DNA of 64,000 bases from the NCBI GenBank assembly GCA_902541175.1, contig CACBPP010000001.1, forward strand, positions 1 through 64,000. The letters are read 5' to 3'. The notes beneath the pieces were generated by a model. The model searched no databases and was not told the origin of the DNA. It was given only the letters and a program-made list of their open reading frames with translations. Both the position numbers and the translations under genes were made by a program. The stretch comes from an uncultured SAR86 cluster bacterium (GTDB lineage Bacteria; Pseudomonadota; Gammaproteobacteria; Magnimaribacterales; D2472). Shown piece after piece: positions 17,564-30,484 of the stretch (its first letter is position 1; each line of letters starts with the position of its first letter).

Positions 17564-17875
17564 CTATTCTAGTCTATCTTTATCTTTACTTAAAGCCTTA
17601 TACCATTCGGGTATAAGGTCTATATCATACTCTTTAGCTTTTTTAAGTACATACGGAATTGAAATTGGACTAAATGGAAGAATAACCAAAATACCAAGAC
17701 CTAAGCTTTTAAAAATTTGCTTTAACTGTTTATTTGCATTTTCAATATCTTCGTCAGAAGCATTGCCTTCAATATAATTTATATAAATATCTAGCATTTT
17801 TTTGTTTTCTTCAGTTTCTTCCAAAAAAGAATCTTTTAGTTTTAATAAATTTTGCTTAATTTGATTTGTATCCAT
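17564..17875 (-). CDS. Small conserved protein with LETM1-like C-terminal segment
   Basis: A 103-residue protein. The N-terminal half (1-65) is charged and helical. A hydrophobic segment with LGLGILVILPFSPISIPYVL (about 73-92) follows and then EYDIDLIPEWY. The pattern of glycines, LP and P-Y followed by an amphipathic helix resembles the ribosome-binding-like end of LETM1-related proteins. Function is unknown. It is likely upstream of the thiolase on the same strand (22-base gap). Confidence 0.5.
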   Translation of the reverse strand: MDTNQIKQNLLKLKDSFLEETEENKKMLDIYINYIEGNASDEDIENANKQLKQIFKSLGLGILVILPFSPISIPYVLKKAKEYDIDLIPEWYKALSKDKDRLE

Positions 17876-17907
17876 ATTTTTAAAATTATTATGCTACATT
17901 TATTAGC

Positions 17908-18561
17908 ATGATTAAATCCGAAAGAGCTCTCATAATAAAAAAAATTTTGGATGACACGTATCCAAGAACACCAGTACCTTTAGACCATAAAGATACATAC
18001 ACTTTGCTTATAGCTGTTTTATTATCTGCTCAGTGTACTGACGAAAGAGTTAATCAAATAACTCCTGCTTTATTTAAACTTGCACCTAATCCTAAAAAAA
18101 TGTCTCAAATGTCTGTAGAGAAAATATATGAAATTATAAAACCTTGCGGACTGGGCCCTCAAAAATCAAAAGCTATCTTGAAGCTATCAAAAATGTTAAT
18201 AAAAAAATATAAAGGAAAAGTTCCAAATAATTTTTCTGATCTAGAAAAATTACCTGGAGTTGGGCACAAAACTGCTTCTGTAGTTATGAGCCAAGGTTTT
18301 GGAGTACCTGCATTTGCAGTTGATACTCATATCCACAGGTTAGCGCAAAGATGGGGTCTTACAAACGGTAAAAGCGTTAAAAAAACTGAAGAAGATTTAA
18401 AAAAAATATTTCCAAAAGAATCTTGGAATAAACTCCATTTACAAATTATTTTTTGGGGAAGAGAATACTGTATGGCGAGAGCTTGTCATGGAATTGAATG
18501 TAAAATTTGTAAATCATGTTATCCAAAAAGAAAAAGACCTTTTGTGCACAAAAGACCATAG
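17908..18561 (+). CDS. nth: Endonuclease III
   Basis: A 217-residue DNA glycosylase/AP lyase for oxidised pyrimidines. The hairpin-helix region LEKLPGVGHKTASVVMSQGF contains the catalytic lysine (LPGVGHKTA), and AVDTHIHRLAQRWGL contains the catalytic aspartate. The C-terminal cysteines are at 188, 193, 198, 201 and 204, whereas the usual iron-sulfur ligand spacing is C-x6-C-x2-C-x5-C. The cluster may use a variant arrangement. It is divergent from the small LETM1-like gene. Confidence 0.92.
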   Translation: MIKSERALIIKKILDDTYPRTPVPLDHKDTYTLLIAVLLSAQCTDERVNQITPALFKLAPNPKKMSQMSVEKIYEIIKPCGLGPQKSKAILKLSKMLIKKYKGKVPNNFSDLEKLPGVGHKTASVVMSQGFGVPAFAVDTHIHRLAQRWGLTNGKSVKKTEEDLKKIFPKESWNKLHLQIIFWGREYCMARACHGIECKICKSCYPKRKRPFVHKRP

Positions 18562-18616
18562 ATAATATAAAATTACTATAAATCCTGTTTTTAAAATTAA
18601 ATTAAATTAAATAATT

Positions 18617-19897
18617 ATGAAATCATCAAGAAGCGATAGTATTTTTTCTAATAATGACACCATAAAAGATTATGACAATGAATTGTGGGCATCCTTTCAA
18701 CATGAAGCTGAAAGACAAGAAGATCATATTGAATTAATAGCCTCAGAAAATTATGCATCAAAACGAATCCTTGAAGCTCAAGGTTCTCTTTTGACTAATA
18801 AATATGCTGAGGGATATCCCTCAAAGCGTTACTATGGTGGTTGTGAAAATGTTGATATTGCAGAGAATCTTGCAATAGATAGAGCAAAAGAACTTTTTAA
18901 AGCAGATTATGCAAATGTTCAACCTCATTCAGGATCATCAGCTAATGCTGCAGCCTACTTAGCTCTTTTGCAACCAAACGATACTATTCTTGGTATGAGT
19001 TTAGATCATGGTGGTCATTTAACACACGGTTCAAAGGTAAATTTTTCTGGTAGAAATTATAAAAGTATTCAATATGGGCTACATCCCGAAACTCATGATA
19101 TAGATTATGATCAGGTAAGATCACTTGCAATAGAGCATAAACCTAAATTAATAATCGCAGGTTTTTCCGCTTTTACAGGAATAATTGATTGGAAAAAATT
19201 TAGAGAAATTGCCGATGAGACCGGAGCCTATTTTCTTGTTGATATGGCTCACGTATCTGGCCTAGTTGCTGCTGATCTATATCCATCTCCAGTTCCATAT
19301 GCAGATGTTGTTACGTCAACTACACATAAAACATTACGAGGTCCTAGGTCAGGAATTATTCTTGCAAAGGCAAATGAAGAAATTGAAAAAAAACTTAACT
19401 CTGCTGTATTTCCAGGTTCACAAGGTGGTCCTCTTATGCACGTGGTTGCTGCGAAAGCACTATGCTTTAAAGAAGCCTTAGATCCAGAATTTAAAATTTA
19501 TATAAAACAGGTCATGGATAATGCAAAAACAATGGCTGAAACAATAATGTCAAATGGAATAGACATTGTGTCTAATGGAACCGAGAATCACATAATATTA
19601 GTTGATCTTAGAAGTAAAGGAATTACTGGAAAAGATCTTGAAAGAGTTCTTGGCTCAGTCAACATAACAGTAAATAAGAATTCAGTACCAAATGATCCAG
19701 CATCACCATTTGTGACTTCAGGAATAAGAATTGGTACGCCAGCAGCTACAACTAGAGGGTTTAAAGAAGAAGAAATTATTCAAGTAGCCAATTGGATATC
19801 AGATATTATTAATAATTTTGATAATGAAGAATTACAAAAGACCATCAAGGAAGAAGTCCACAAACTTACAAGTAATTTTCCAGTATATAATCTATAG
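18617..19897 (+). CDS. glyA: Serine hydroxymethyltransferase
   Basis: A 426-residue PLP enzyme interconverting serine and glycine with transfer of a one-carbon unit to tetrahydrofolate. The motifs are [19 protein letters not shown], a YYGGCENVD segment and the PLP lysine in [14 protein letters not shown] (about residue 238). It is the first gene of a tightly spaced rightward group: nrdR starts at the base after its stop. Confidence 0.96.
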   Translation: MKSSRSDSIFSNNDTIKDYDNELWASFQHEAERQEDHIELIASENYASKRILEAQGSLLTNKYAEGYPSKRYYGGCENVDIAENLAIDRAKELFKADYANVQPHSGSSANAAAYLALLQPNDTILGMSLDHGGHLTHGSKVNFSGRNYKSIQYGLHPETHDIDYDQVRSLAIEHKPKLIIAGFSAFTGIIDWKKFREIADETGAYFLVDMAHVSGLVAADLYPSPVPYADVVTSTTHKTLRGPRSGIILAKANEEIEKKLNSAVFPGSQGGPLMHVVAAKALCFKEALDPEFKIYIKQVMDNAKTMAETIMSNGIDIVSNGTENHIILVDLRSKGITGKDLERVLGSVNITVNKNSVPNDPASPFVTSGIRIGTPAATTRGFKEEEIIQVANWISDIINNFDNEELQKTIKEEVHKLTSNFPVYNL

Positions 19898-20377
19898 ATG
19901 TACTGTCCTTTTTGCCAAGCAGAAGATACTAAAGTAATTGATTCAAGATTAGTAGCAGATGGTTCTCAAATTAGAAGAAGAAGAGAATGTGAAGTATGTC
20001 ACTCAAGATTTACTACATTTGAAACCCCAGATCTAGCCTTACCTAGGGTTATTAAGAGTAATGGGGAAAGACAGCCTTTTAATGGATCAAAATTAAAGAA
20101 AGGAATGTTAAGGGCTCTTGAAAAAAGGCCACTATCAATTGAAGAAATCGATATTGTATTTGGGAAAATTTTAAAAGAAATAAGAATCAGAGGTGTGCGT
20201 GAAATTAAGTCTATTGAGATTGGAGAAATAATGATGAATGCTCTTAAAGAAGTTGATACAGTTGCTTACGTTAGATTTGCTTCTGTTTACAGAGACTTTC
20301 AAGATATTCAAGATTTTTCAGAAGAAATAAGTTCTTTAGCAAAAGAAAAACCAAAGAAGAAAAAATCAAAAAAATGA
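19898..20377 (+). CDS. nrdR: Transcriptional repressor NrdR
   Basis: A 159-residue repressor of ribonucleotide reductase genes. The N-terminal zinc ribbon has C3, C6, C31 and C34 (YCPFC and CEVC). An ATP-cone domain follows (VIKSNGERQPFNGSKLKKGM, about 50-70). It senses dATP/ATP. It lies directly between glyA and ribD, as in many gammaproteobacteria. The C-terminal tail is lysine-rich and overlaps the ribD start by 4 bases. Confidence 0.95.
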   Translation: MYCPFCQAEDTKVIDSRLVADGSQIRRRRECEVCHSRFTTFETPDLALPRVIKSNGERQPFNGSKLKKGMLRALEKRPLSIEEIDIVFGKILKEIRIRGVREIKSIEIGEIMMNALKEVDTVAYVRFASVYRDFQDIQDFSEEISSLAKEKPKKKKSKK

Positions 20378-21384
20378 ATTTCGAAGAACTTATGCTTCGT
20401 GCTGTTACCAATGCGAAGACTTTTAAATATACTGCAAAACCAAATCCTGTTGTTGGGGCAATTTTATGCAATGATAATGAAATTATCTCAGAAGGTTATC
20501 ATGAGATTTATGGTAGCAATCATGCTGAAATAAATGCAATTTCTAATGCTAGAAAGCATCAAGGGAAAAAATTTAATAACTTTTCTGAGTTGGCATTAGT
20601 ATGCACTCTTGAGCCATGTAGCCATGTTGGTAAAACTGGATCATGTGCTGAACAGATTGTTGAAACAGGAATTAAAAAAGTTGTGATTGGTTCTATTGAT
20701 CCTAATCCAAAGGTTGCCGGTAAAGGTATCGAAATTCTTAAAAAAAACGGTATTGACGTCACTGTTGGCATTCATGAAGATATTGTCAAAAATCAGAATA
20801 AATACTTTTTCTTTAAGCATACTAACAACAAACCTTATATTATTTTGAAAATTGCATCTTCTTTAGATGGAAAATCGCATATCGAAAGTGAAGAAAGAAC
20901 AATTATTACTTCAAAGGCTTCAAGGTATGATGTGCAAATATTAAGAGCTTCGTGTGATGCAATTCTTACAGGGGGAAATACTTTGAGAAATGATAATCCA
21001 AGAATGAATGCACGAGTAGATTTTCCTACCAATCAACCTAAGAAAATATTATTAACAAGTAAAGATTGTGATAAGGAGCTAAATTTTTTTAAAGATAATG
21101 ATGTCCAAATATATAAAAATAAAGATCTTGCACAGATAATAAAATCATTTAAAGATCAAGATTTTTGCTCGATATTAATTGAAGCTGGTCCTAAGTTAGC
21201 TAATTCTTTTTTAGAGTTAGGCCTTGTAGATGAAATTATTTCATATACTTCAAATAATGAACTTGGTGATAAAGCTGTAAGCTGGTTTAAAGAAAATAAT
21301 GCTATTGAAAATTATGGTTTTAAATTAGAATCCTCCTATAAAATTGATAGCGATATAAAAGAAGTATTTAAAAAAAATGGATAA
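20374..21384 (+). CDS. ribD: Bifunctional riboflavin deaminase/reductase RibD
   Basis: A 336-residue two-domain enzyme. The N-terminal deaminase has the zinc ligands H50 in HAE and C82 and C91 in EPCSHVGKTGSCAEQI. The C-terminal reductase domain (about 145-336) has KIASSLDGKSH and ILTGGNTLRNDNPRMNARVD. It carries out steps two and three of riboflavin synthesis. No FMN riboswitch consensus is visible upstream, and the gene is coupled to nrdR. Confidence 0.95.
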   Translation: MNFEELMLRAVTNAKTFKYTAKPNPVVGAILCNDNEIISEGYHEIYGSNHAEINAISNARKHQGKKFNNFSELALVCTLEPCSHVGKTGSCAEQIVETGIKKVVIGSIDPNPKVAGKGIEILKKNGIDVTVGIHEDIVKNQNKYFFFKHTNNKPYIILKIASSLDGKSHIESEERTIITSKASRYDVQILRASCDAILTGGNTLRNDNPRMNARVDFPTNQPKKILLTSKDCDKELNFFKDNDVQIYKNKDLAQIIKSFKDQDFCSILIEAGPKLANSFLELGLVDEIISYTSNNELGDKAVSWFKENNAIENYGFKLESSYKIDSDIKEVFKKNG

Positions 21385-22456
21385 AAGTAACATTCTTGAA
21401 ATAATTGATGATATTAAATCAGGAAAAATGGTAATTATTGTTGACGACGAATCGCGAGAAAACGAAGGAGATCTTGTCTGTGCTGCTGATTTAGTAACAC
21501 CTGAGATAATTAATTTTATGGCTTCTAAAGGTAAAGGATTGATATGTCTTCCGATGAGTAAGAAACTTTGTGATAAATATAATCTACAAATGATGACTAA
21601 TAATAATAGAGCCGCTAACAAAACAGCGTTCACAGTATCAATTGAGGCTGCTGAGGGAATAACAACAGGTATTTCAGCTGCAGATAGAGCACATACAATA
21701 AAAACAGCAGTTGATAAAGACTCAAGTTCATCAGACATTGTTCAACCTGGTCATATTTTTCCATTAAAAGCTATGAAGGGAGGTGTTTTAAGTAGAGCTG
21801 GGCATACCGAAGCAGCATGTGACTTAGCTAAGCTAGCAGGCCTTCAGTCTGCTGGAGTTATCTGTGAAATTATGAATGATGACGGAACAATGGCTAGACG
21901 AGATGATCTAATAAAATTTGGCAAAGAAAATAAAATTAAAGTTGGAACAATTGCAGATTTAATTGATTACAGACTTTCAATGGAAGCGACAATAGAGTCT
22001 ATTTTAGATAAAGATGTTGAAAATGAGTTTGGTAAATTTAAACTTAATGTATGGAGAGATAAAATCTATGATGAATACCACTTCTCTCTTTCAATGGGTG
22101 ATCTTAATGCTAAGGAATCGCCACTAGTAAGGGTACAAACTCAAAGCATACTGCAAGATTTATTAGGAATTGATGATCTTGGTAAAAATTGGTCAATAAG
22201 AAGATCATTGAAAAGAATTGCTGAAGAAGGTACTGGATTGCTCGTTCTGATAAATCATAGAGATGCAAAAAGTTATTGGCTTAATAAGCTTGAAGAGAAG
22301 GAAATAGAACCAAAAAGTAATAGACGAGTTATTGGAGTTGGATCTCAGATTCTAAGAGCATTAAATCTAAAGCAAATAACCGTTTTAGGTACTCCAACAA
22401 AATATAATGCTGTATCTGGTTTTGACATTGAAATCACAGGATTTATAAATGAATAA
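21377..22456 (+). CDS. ribB: RibBA-type protein: DHBP synthase with degenerate GTP cyclohydrolase II half
   Basis: A 359-residue protein. Residues 1-200 are a complete 3,4-dihydroxy-2-butanone-4-phosphate synthase, with VDDESRENEGDLV, KGLICLPMSK, GHIFPLKAM and RAGHTEAACDLAKLAG. Residues about 205-359 align with RibA in layout but lack the RibA zinc cysteines and the GDVFGS-type motif, so GTP cyclohydrolase II activity is unlikely here. A separate ribA would be needed elsewhere. It overlaps ribD and ribH by 8 bases each. Confidence 0.9.
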   Translation: MDKSNILEIIDDIKSGKMVIIVDDESRENEGDLVCAADLVTPEIINFMASKGKGLICLPMSKKLCDKYNLQMMTNNNRAANKTAFTVSIEAAEGITTGISAADRAHTIKTAVDKDSSSSDIVQPGHIFPLKAMKGGVLSRAGHTEAACDLAKLAGLQSAGVICEIMNDDGTMARRDDLIKFGKENKIKVGTIADLIDYRLSMEATIESILDKDVENEFGKFKLNVWRDKIYDEYHFSLSMGDLNAKESPLVRVQTQSILQDLLGIDDLGKNWSIRRSLKRIAEEGTGLLVLINHRDAKSYWLNKLEEKEIEPKSNRRVIGVGSQILRALNLKQITVLGTPTKYNAVSGFDIEITGFINE

Positions 22457-22853
22457 TGTATTGATAGTTCATACTTCATGGTATGAAAACTACATCTCAC
22501 AAATGATAAAAGTTTCATCTGAAATCTTAAACAATGATTTCAAGTGCTCTATAGCAAAAGCACCAGGTGCAATTGAGCTTGCTGCTCTTGCAAAAAATAA
22601 ACTAAACAAAAATGACTTTGTTGGTGTTATTTTTATGGGGATTATTATTAGGGGTGAAACAAGTCATTATGATTTAGTAACTCAGGAAACTTATAGATCT
22701 ATTGGCTCACTAGCTGAAAATTATTATGACATTGCAATAATTAATAATGTTCTATGTGTTGAGAATGAAAAGCAGCTAATTGAAAGGCTAGAAAAAAATA
22801 CAAAAAATAATACTAATGCATTAATAAATCTTATTGATGAAAAATCTGTCTAA
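22449..22853 (+). CDS. ribH: 6,7-dimethyl-8-ribityllumazine synthase
   Basis: A 134-residue lumazine synthase, somewhat shorter than the usual 150 or so. It has APGAIELAALA, the catalytic histidine H73 in IIIRGETSHYDLV, and INNVLCVENEKQLIERL. It joins the RibB and RibD products to form the direct riboflavin precursor. The riboflavin synthase gene (ribE/ribC) is not in this operon. The 3' end overlaps nusB by 20 bases. Confidence 0.93.
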   Translation: MNNVLIVHTSWYENYISQMIKVSSEILNNDFKCSIAKAPGAIELAALAKNKLNKNDFVGVIFMGIIIRGETSHYDLVTQETYRSIGSLAENYYDIAIINNVLCVENEKQLIERLEKNTKNNTNALINLIDEKSV

Positions 22854-23250
22854 TTTCAAGATAATAATAAAAACAAGAGAATATTTAATTCAAGCTATTT
22901 ATCAAATGCTATTTAGCAATGATGATATTCAAAAAATAATATCTCAATTTAAAGAAGAACATAAGGATAAGAAAGTTGATTTTAATGTATTTGCCGACTC
23001 ACTAAAATCTATTGATAAAAATAAAAAAAAGATTGAATCAGTTATTAAATCAGTGGATATTTCAAGTTCAAGTATTGAATTGATTGATAAATCAATTCTA
23101 ATTTTTGCTATCAACGAAATGTTTTATGGTGACTTGGACAAACCCATAATTATTGATGAATCTATTAGGTTAGCAAAAAAGTTTTCAAGTCCAGACTCAT
23201 ATAAATTTTTAAATGCTACATTAGATAAAATTTTAAAAAAAGGTATTTAA
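22834..23250 (+). CDS. nusB: Transcription antitermination factor NusB
   Basis: A 138-residue all-helical RNA-binding protein involved in rRNA antitermination with NusE. Family features are TREYLIQAIYQMLFS at the N-terminus, LIDKSILIFAINEMFY in the middle and IIDESIRLAKKFSSPDSYKFLNATLD at the C-terminus. It closes the glyA-nrdR-rib operon. thiL and pgpA, which often follow nusB, are in a separate group at 13932-16357. Confidence 0.92.
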   Translation: MMKNLSNFKIIIKTREYLIQAIYQMLFSNDDIQKIISQFKEEHKDKKVDFNVFADSLKSIDKNKKKIESVIKSVDISSSSIELIDKSILIFAINEMFYGDLDKPIIIDESIRLAKKFSSPDSYKFLNATLDKILKKGI

Positions 23251-23253
23251 TAA

Positions 23254-25338
<2,085 letters not shown>

Positions 25339-25346
<8 letters not shown>

Positions 25347-26388
25347 CATCATCACCTTTCTTTTTATTTTCTTCCATTATTTTATCTAGAGGTAAATATA
25401 AAAGATTGTTGCCTCCCTCCACGTCAACCATAATTTTGGTTGAATTAGAAAGAACTGACTGTAATGCATCTAAATATAATCTGTCTCTTGTAACCTCAGG
25501 TGCTTTAGCATATTCCTCTAGGAGTTGATTAAATCTCTCAACTTCACCTTCAGCTTTTGCTACAACCTCTTCTTTATAAGCCTCTGCACCTCTAATTCTT
25601 GCTTGAGCTTGTCCTCTAGCCTCAGGGACAATAGATAATGCATATCTTTCGGCTTCGTTTTGTAATCTTTCTTTATCCTCTCTAGCAGCAACAACATCAT
25701 CAAAAGCATTCTTAACCGCAGCAGGAGGATCAGTTTTTTCTATATTAACCTGTTGAACAATCAAGCCTGTTTGATAAATATCTAAATAAGACTGAAGTCT
25801 AGTTTGAACTTCTTGAGCGATATTTTCTCTTCCAACAGTAAGCGTCTGATCTAATGTATTATCTCCAACGACATGCCTTAATGCACTTTCTATAGCATTT
25901 CTTAAACTACCTTCAGGATCCTTAACGTTAAGGACAAAATCTTTTAAATTTGCGATTCTATATTGAGCTGAAACTGTAACATCAACAATGTTTTCATCTT
26001 TTGTGAGCATGCTATTAGTTTGAGTGTATCGTCTTGTTAGTGATACATTCTCAATATATCTATCATCGATACCAGCTAGTCTAAAGTTAAGACCTTCTTC
26101 CTGTTCCTCGTAAAACTTCCCAAGTCTCAGTATTACTGCTCTTTCAGAAGCATCTAATTGATATATACATTGAGATGCATATACGATTGAGAATCCAAAT
26201 AAAGCGTACGTTAGCATTCTAGAAGATGGAAACTTAAATCCACCACTATTTCCGCTTCCACCAGATCCGTTACTTGAAGATTTTTTACCTCCAAGAATGG
26301 ATGAAAATTTCTTCATTAATTCATCAAAGTCAGGAGCATCATTTTTATTACCCCATGGATCTTTATTATTTTGATTTTCCCAGTTCAC
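25339..26388 (-). CDS. hflK: HflK, FtsH-modulating SPFH membrane protein
   Basis: A 349-residue partner of HflC. The N-terminal 55 residues are polar and glycine/serine-rich (NGSGGSGNSGGFKFP), then comes one membrane helix (about 57-75) and an SPFH domain (LDASERAVILRLGKFYEEQEEG, and later EARGQAQARIRGAEAYKEEVVAKAEGE). The C-terminus is a run of acidic residues. Its 3' end overlaps hflC. It directly follows miaA, without hfq or hflX in between. Confidence 0.95.
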
Positions 26389-26449
26389 TTTTATGTATTA
26401 CCTCGTTTGAAATTATATTATAAACTTATGTTGGGACTTATTATTACAT

Positions 26450-27387
26450 TTAAAGTGCTGTAATTAACTTTTTAACGTCATTTTCCAGCATCTCAGTTTC
26501 CATTAAATCGATTTCTTTAAATTTATCCCAACTTCTTATCCATGTAGTTTGTCTTTTTGCAAGTTGTCTAGTTGCGAATAACGCTTTGTCAAAAAAAGTT
26601 TCATGATCATGTTTTTTTTCTATGAATTCAAAAGCCTGTTTATAGTTAACTGATTTTCTCAGGGGGTGGTTAAGATCAAGATCATACTTGTTAAGTATAT
26701 TCTTTGCCTCATCAACCAAGCCTTGTTTTATAATTTTTATTAATCTAGTTTTAATTCTTTCATGAAGAATGTTTCTATCGATTGAAATACAAAATTGAGA
26801 AACATCAAATTTATTTGATAAACAATCTTTCTTATTATCTGAGAAGACTTCACTCATTCTTTTTCCACTTTTTTCAAATACTTCTAAAGCTCTAATTATC
26901 CTTACTTCGTCATTTTTATTTATTTTCTTAGCATACTCAGGATCTATTTGATTCAGTTTTTCATGAAGAAAGGAATCTTTGTTGTTATTTTTAAGTTTTT
27001 TCAGGCTATCTCTAAATTTTTGATCTCTTTCAGGCAAATCATTTATACCAGTGTATAAAGATTTAAAATACATCATTGAGCCGCCAACAAAAATAGGCAG
27101 TTTATTTTTATTATGAGTTATTTCAATAATTTCCATTGAACGTCTATAAAAATCTGCAACAGTGAAAACTTCATTTGGACAAATAATATCTACTAAATGA
27201 TGAGGATATTTTTCAAGAATATTTTTATTAGGTTTTGCTGAACCAATATCGCAATCTTTATAAACCATAACTGAGTCAACACTAATTAACTCGACAGGAA
27301 ATTTTTTTGCTAAATTTATTGCGAGATCTGTTTTTCCAGATGCGGTAGGTCCAAAAAGAAAAACTATTGGTTTATCTAATTTATTTA

Positions 27388-27388
<1 letters not shown>
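26450..27388 (-). CDS. miaA: tRNA dimethylallyltransferase MiaA, apparently starting with ATA
   Basis: The enzyme adds a dimethylallyl group to A37 of tRNAs reading UNN codons. The in-frame P-loop GPTASGKT and the ELISVDSVMVYKDCDIGSAKP region are encoded upstream of the first ATG (27268), so a start there would remove the ATP site. The frame runs open back to two stops within glnB, with no ATG, GTG or TTG. The codon at 27388 is ATA, overlapping the glnB stop as TAATA where TAATG would be the normal coupling, and a GAGG lies about 10 bases upstream. From there the protein is 312 residues, close to the usual length. A base change in the start codon or a local sequence error are the alternatives. 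Confidence 0.8.
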
Positions 27389-28966
<1,578 letters not shown>

Positions 28967-29012
28967 AAAATATCTAATGATTTAACATTGTAATGATACA
29001 TCGTAATTTCAA

Positions 29013-29885
29013 ATGAAAAATGCTTTATTGGTAATTCTATTTATTTTTTGGAAAATATTAGTTTTTTTTCCAAGAAGATTTCAAAATTTCATTGCAATAG
29101 TTTTGGGTCATTTTATTAATTGGTTACCACTAAAAAGAAACCGTATTAGTAAAGTAAATATTGACTTATGTTTTGAAGATCTTAGCCAAAAAGATAGAGA
29201 TAATATCCATAAAAAAAATACAATCGAATTTGCCAAAGTTATATTTGATACGGGTATTTCATGGTTTTGGTCTGATAATAGAATAAGAAAAAATATTCCA
29301 TATAAAATTAATGGGCTCCAAGCTATATTAAACAATCAAAATGATAAGAATGGTATTTTGTTATTATTTAAACATTCCCTTCATCTTGAGCTTGATTCAA
29401 GAATTCTAGCAATGCATGCAGAAATTTATGGTATCGAAAGAGAACATAACTCAAAAATGTTTGAAAATATTCAAAAATCAGGAAGACTTAAAAGTATGAA
29501 AGGAATTACAGATAGGGATAATACTCTAACTTTCATGAGATGGCTCAAGAAAGGTAAAACTGTTTTATACGCACCAGATCAAGATTATGGAATCAAAAAA
29601 TCTATAAAGGTAAATTTTTTTGGAATTCCAGCTGCAACAGTTACAGCACCTTTAAAAATTATTGAAAAAACTGGATGTAAAGTTTTTTTTATAAACTCTT
29701 ATTTTAATAATGGGAAACTCATATTGGATCTTGAAGAGATTAATATAGATCAATCATCTGTTGAAAACTTTTCTAGGCAATTAAATTTAATTATTGAAAA
29801 TAAGATAAGACTTCATCCACATGAATACCTTTGGCAACATAGAAGATTTAAATCAACACTCGGAAAGAAAAAAATATATCAATGA
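29013..29885 (+). CDS. Lipid A biosynthesis acyltransferase (LpxL/LpxM family)
   Basis: A 290-residue lysophospholipid-type acyltransferase with an N-terminal membrane segment (about 1-24). Catalytic segment FKHSLHLELDSRIL, later YAPDQDYGIKKS and FFGIPAATVTAPLKI match the LpxL/HtrB family, which adds secondary acyl chains to Kdo2-lipid IVA. The C-terminal PHEYLWQHRRFKS is also typical. LpxL and LpxM cannot be separated by eye. It overlaps the next gene by 4 bases. Confidence 0.88.
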   Translation: MKNALLVILFIFWKILVFFPRRFQNFIAIVLGHFINWLPLKRNRISKVNIDLCFEDLSQKDRDNIHKKNTIEFAKVIFDTGISWFWSDNRIRKNIPYKINGLQAILNNQNDKNGILLLFKHSLHLELDSRILAMHAEIYGIEREHNSKMFENIQKSGRLKSMKGITDRDNTLTFMRWLKKGKTVLYAPDQDYGIKKSIKVNFFGIPAATVTAPLKIIEKTGCKVFFINSYFNNGKLILDLEEINIDQSSVENFSRQLNLIIENKIRLHPHEYLWQHRRFKSTLGKKKIYQ

Positions 29886-30484
29886 ATTTTCAACAAATAA
29901 AAAATCTAAAAGGATTTATGCCTAATCATGAGGGTATGGCTCTTTTTAAATGGGCGAAGAAATTTTCAGCACTTGGACCCATTTTAGAAATTGGAACATA
30001 TTGTGGTAAATCATCAATGTATCTCTCATCGGGAGCTAAAAAAAATGATCAATATGTTTTTACAATTGATCACCACCTTGGTTCAGAGGAACATCAAATT
30101 AATGAGGAGTATTTTGATGATGAAACATATGATCACGATAATAAAAGAGTAAACACACTTCCATTGTTAATTGAGAATATAAATCAATGCAAAGCAAAGA
30201 ATATTGTCCCAATAGTTGCTGATTCCAAAGAAATATCCTCTAATTGGGTATCAAATATAGGTATGCTATTCATAGATGGAGGACATTCATACGAATCAGC
30301 TAACAATGACTATAAATACTGGGAATCAAAAATAATAAAACGCGGTTGTTTGGTAATACATGATATCTATGAAAATCCTGATGAAGGTGGCCAAGCACCA
30401 TATGAAATATTTCAAAAAGCACTAAAAAATAACTATAAAATTTATGATCGTGTTGACACTATAGTTTGCTTAATAAAGAGCTGA
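29882..30484 (+). CDS. Class I SAM-dependent methyltransferase
   Basis: A 200-residue protein of the Methyltransf_24/TylF type. Motif I is GPILEIGTYCGKSSMYLS (about 36-53). An IDHHLGSEEHQ acidic segment follows, then GMLFIDGGHSYESANNDYKYW with aspartate and histidine residues usual for metal-binding members. It is coupled to the acyltransferase gene, so the substrate may be a cell envelope lipid or sugar, which is an inference. The 3' end overlaps the convergent cyclase-like gene by 15 bases. Confidence 0.8.
   Translation: MNFQQIKNLKGFMPNHEGMALFKWAKKFSALGPILEIGTYCGKSSMYLSSGAKKNDQYVFTIDHHLGSEEHQINEEYFDDETYDHDNKRVNTLPLLIENINQCKAKNIVPIVADSKEISSNWVSNIGMLFIDGGHSYESANNDYKYWESKIIKRGCLVIHDIYENPDEGGQAPYEIFQKALKNNYKIYDRVDTIVCLIKS

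Noticed and set aside
18590-18612. Short AAATT-type tandem repeat before glyA
   Set aside because: Four low-complexity units in a very A+T-rich gap; no glycine riboswitch or other structure seen.
20340-20380. Possible FMN riboswitch for the rib genes
   Set aside because: There is no leader: ribD overlaps nrdR, and no RFN-type sequence is visible upstream of glyA.
21325-21738. Reverse-strand open frame (137 codons) across ribD/ribB
   Set aside because: It is antisense to the DHBP synthase catalytic region; its hydrophobic look comes from the complementary codons.
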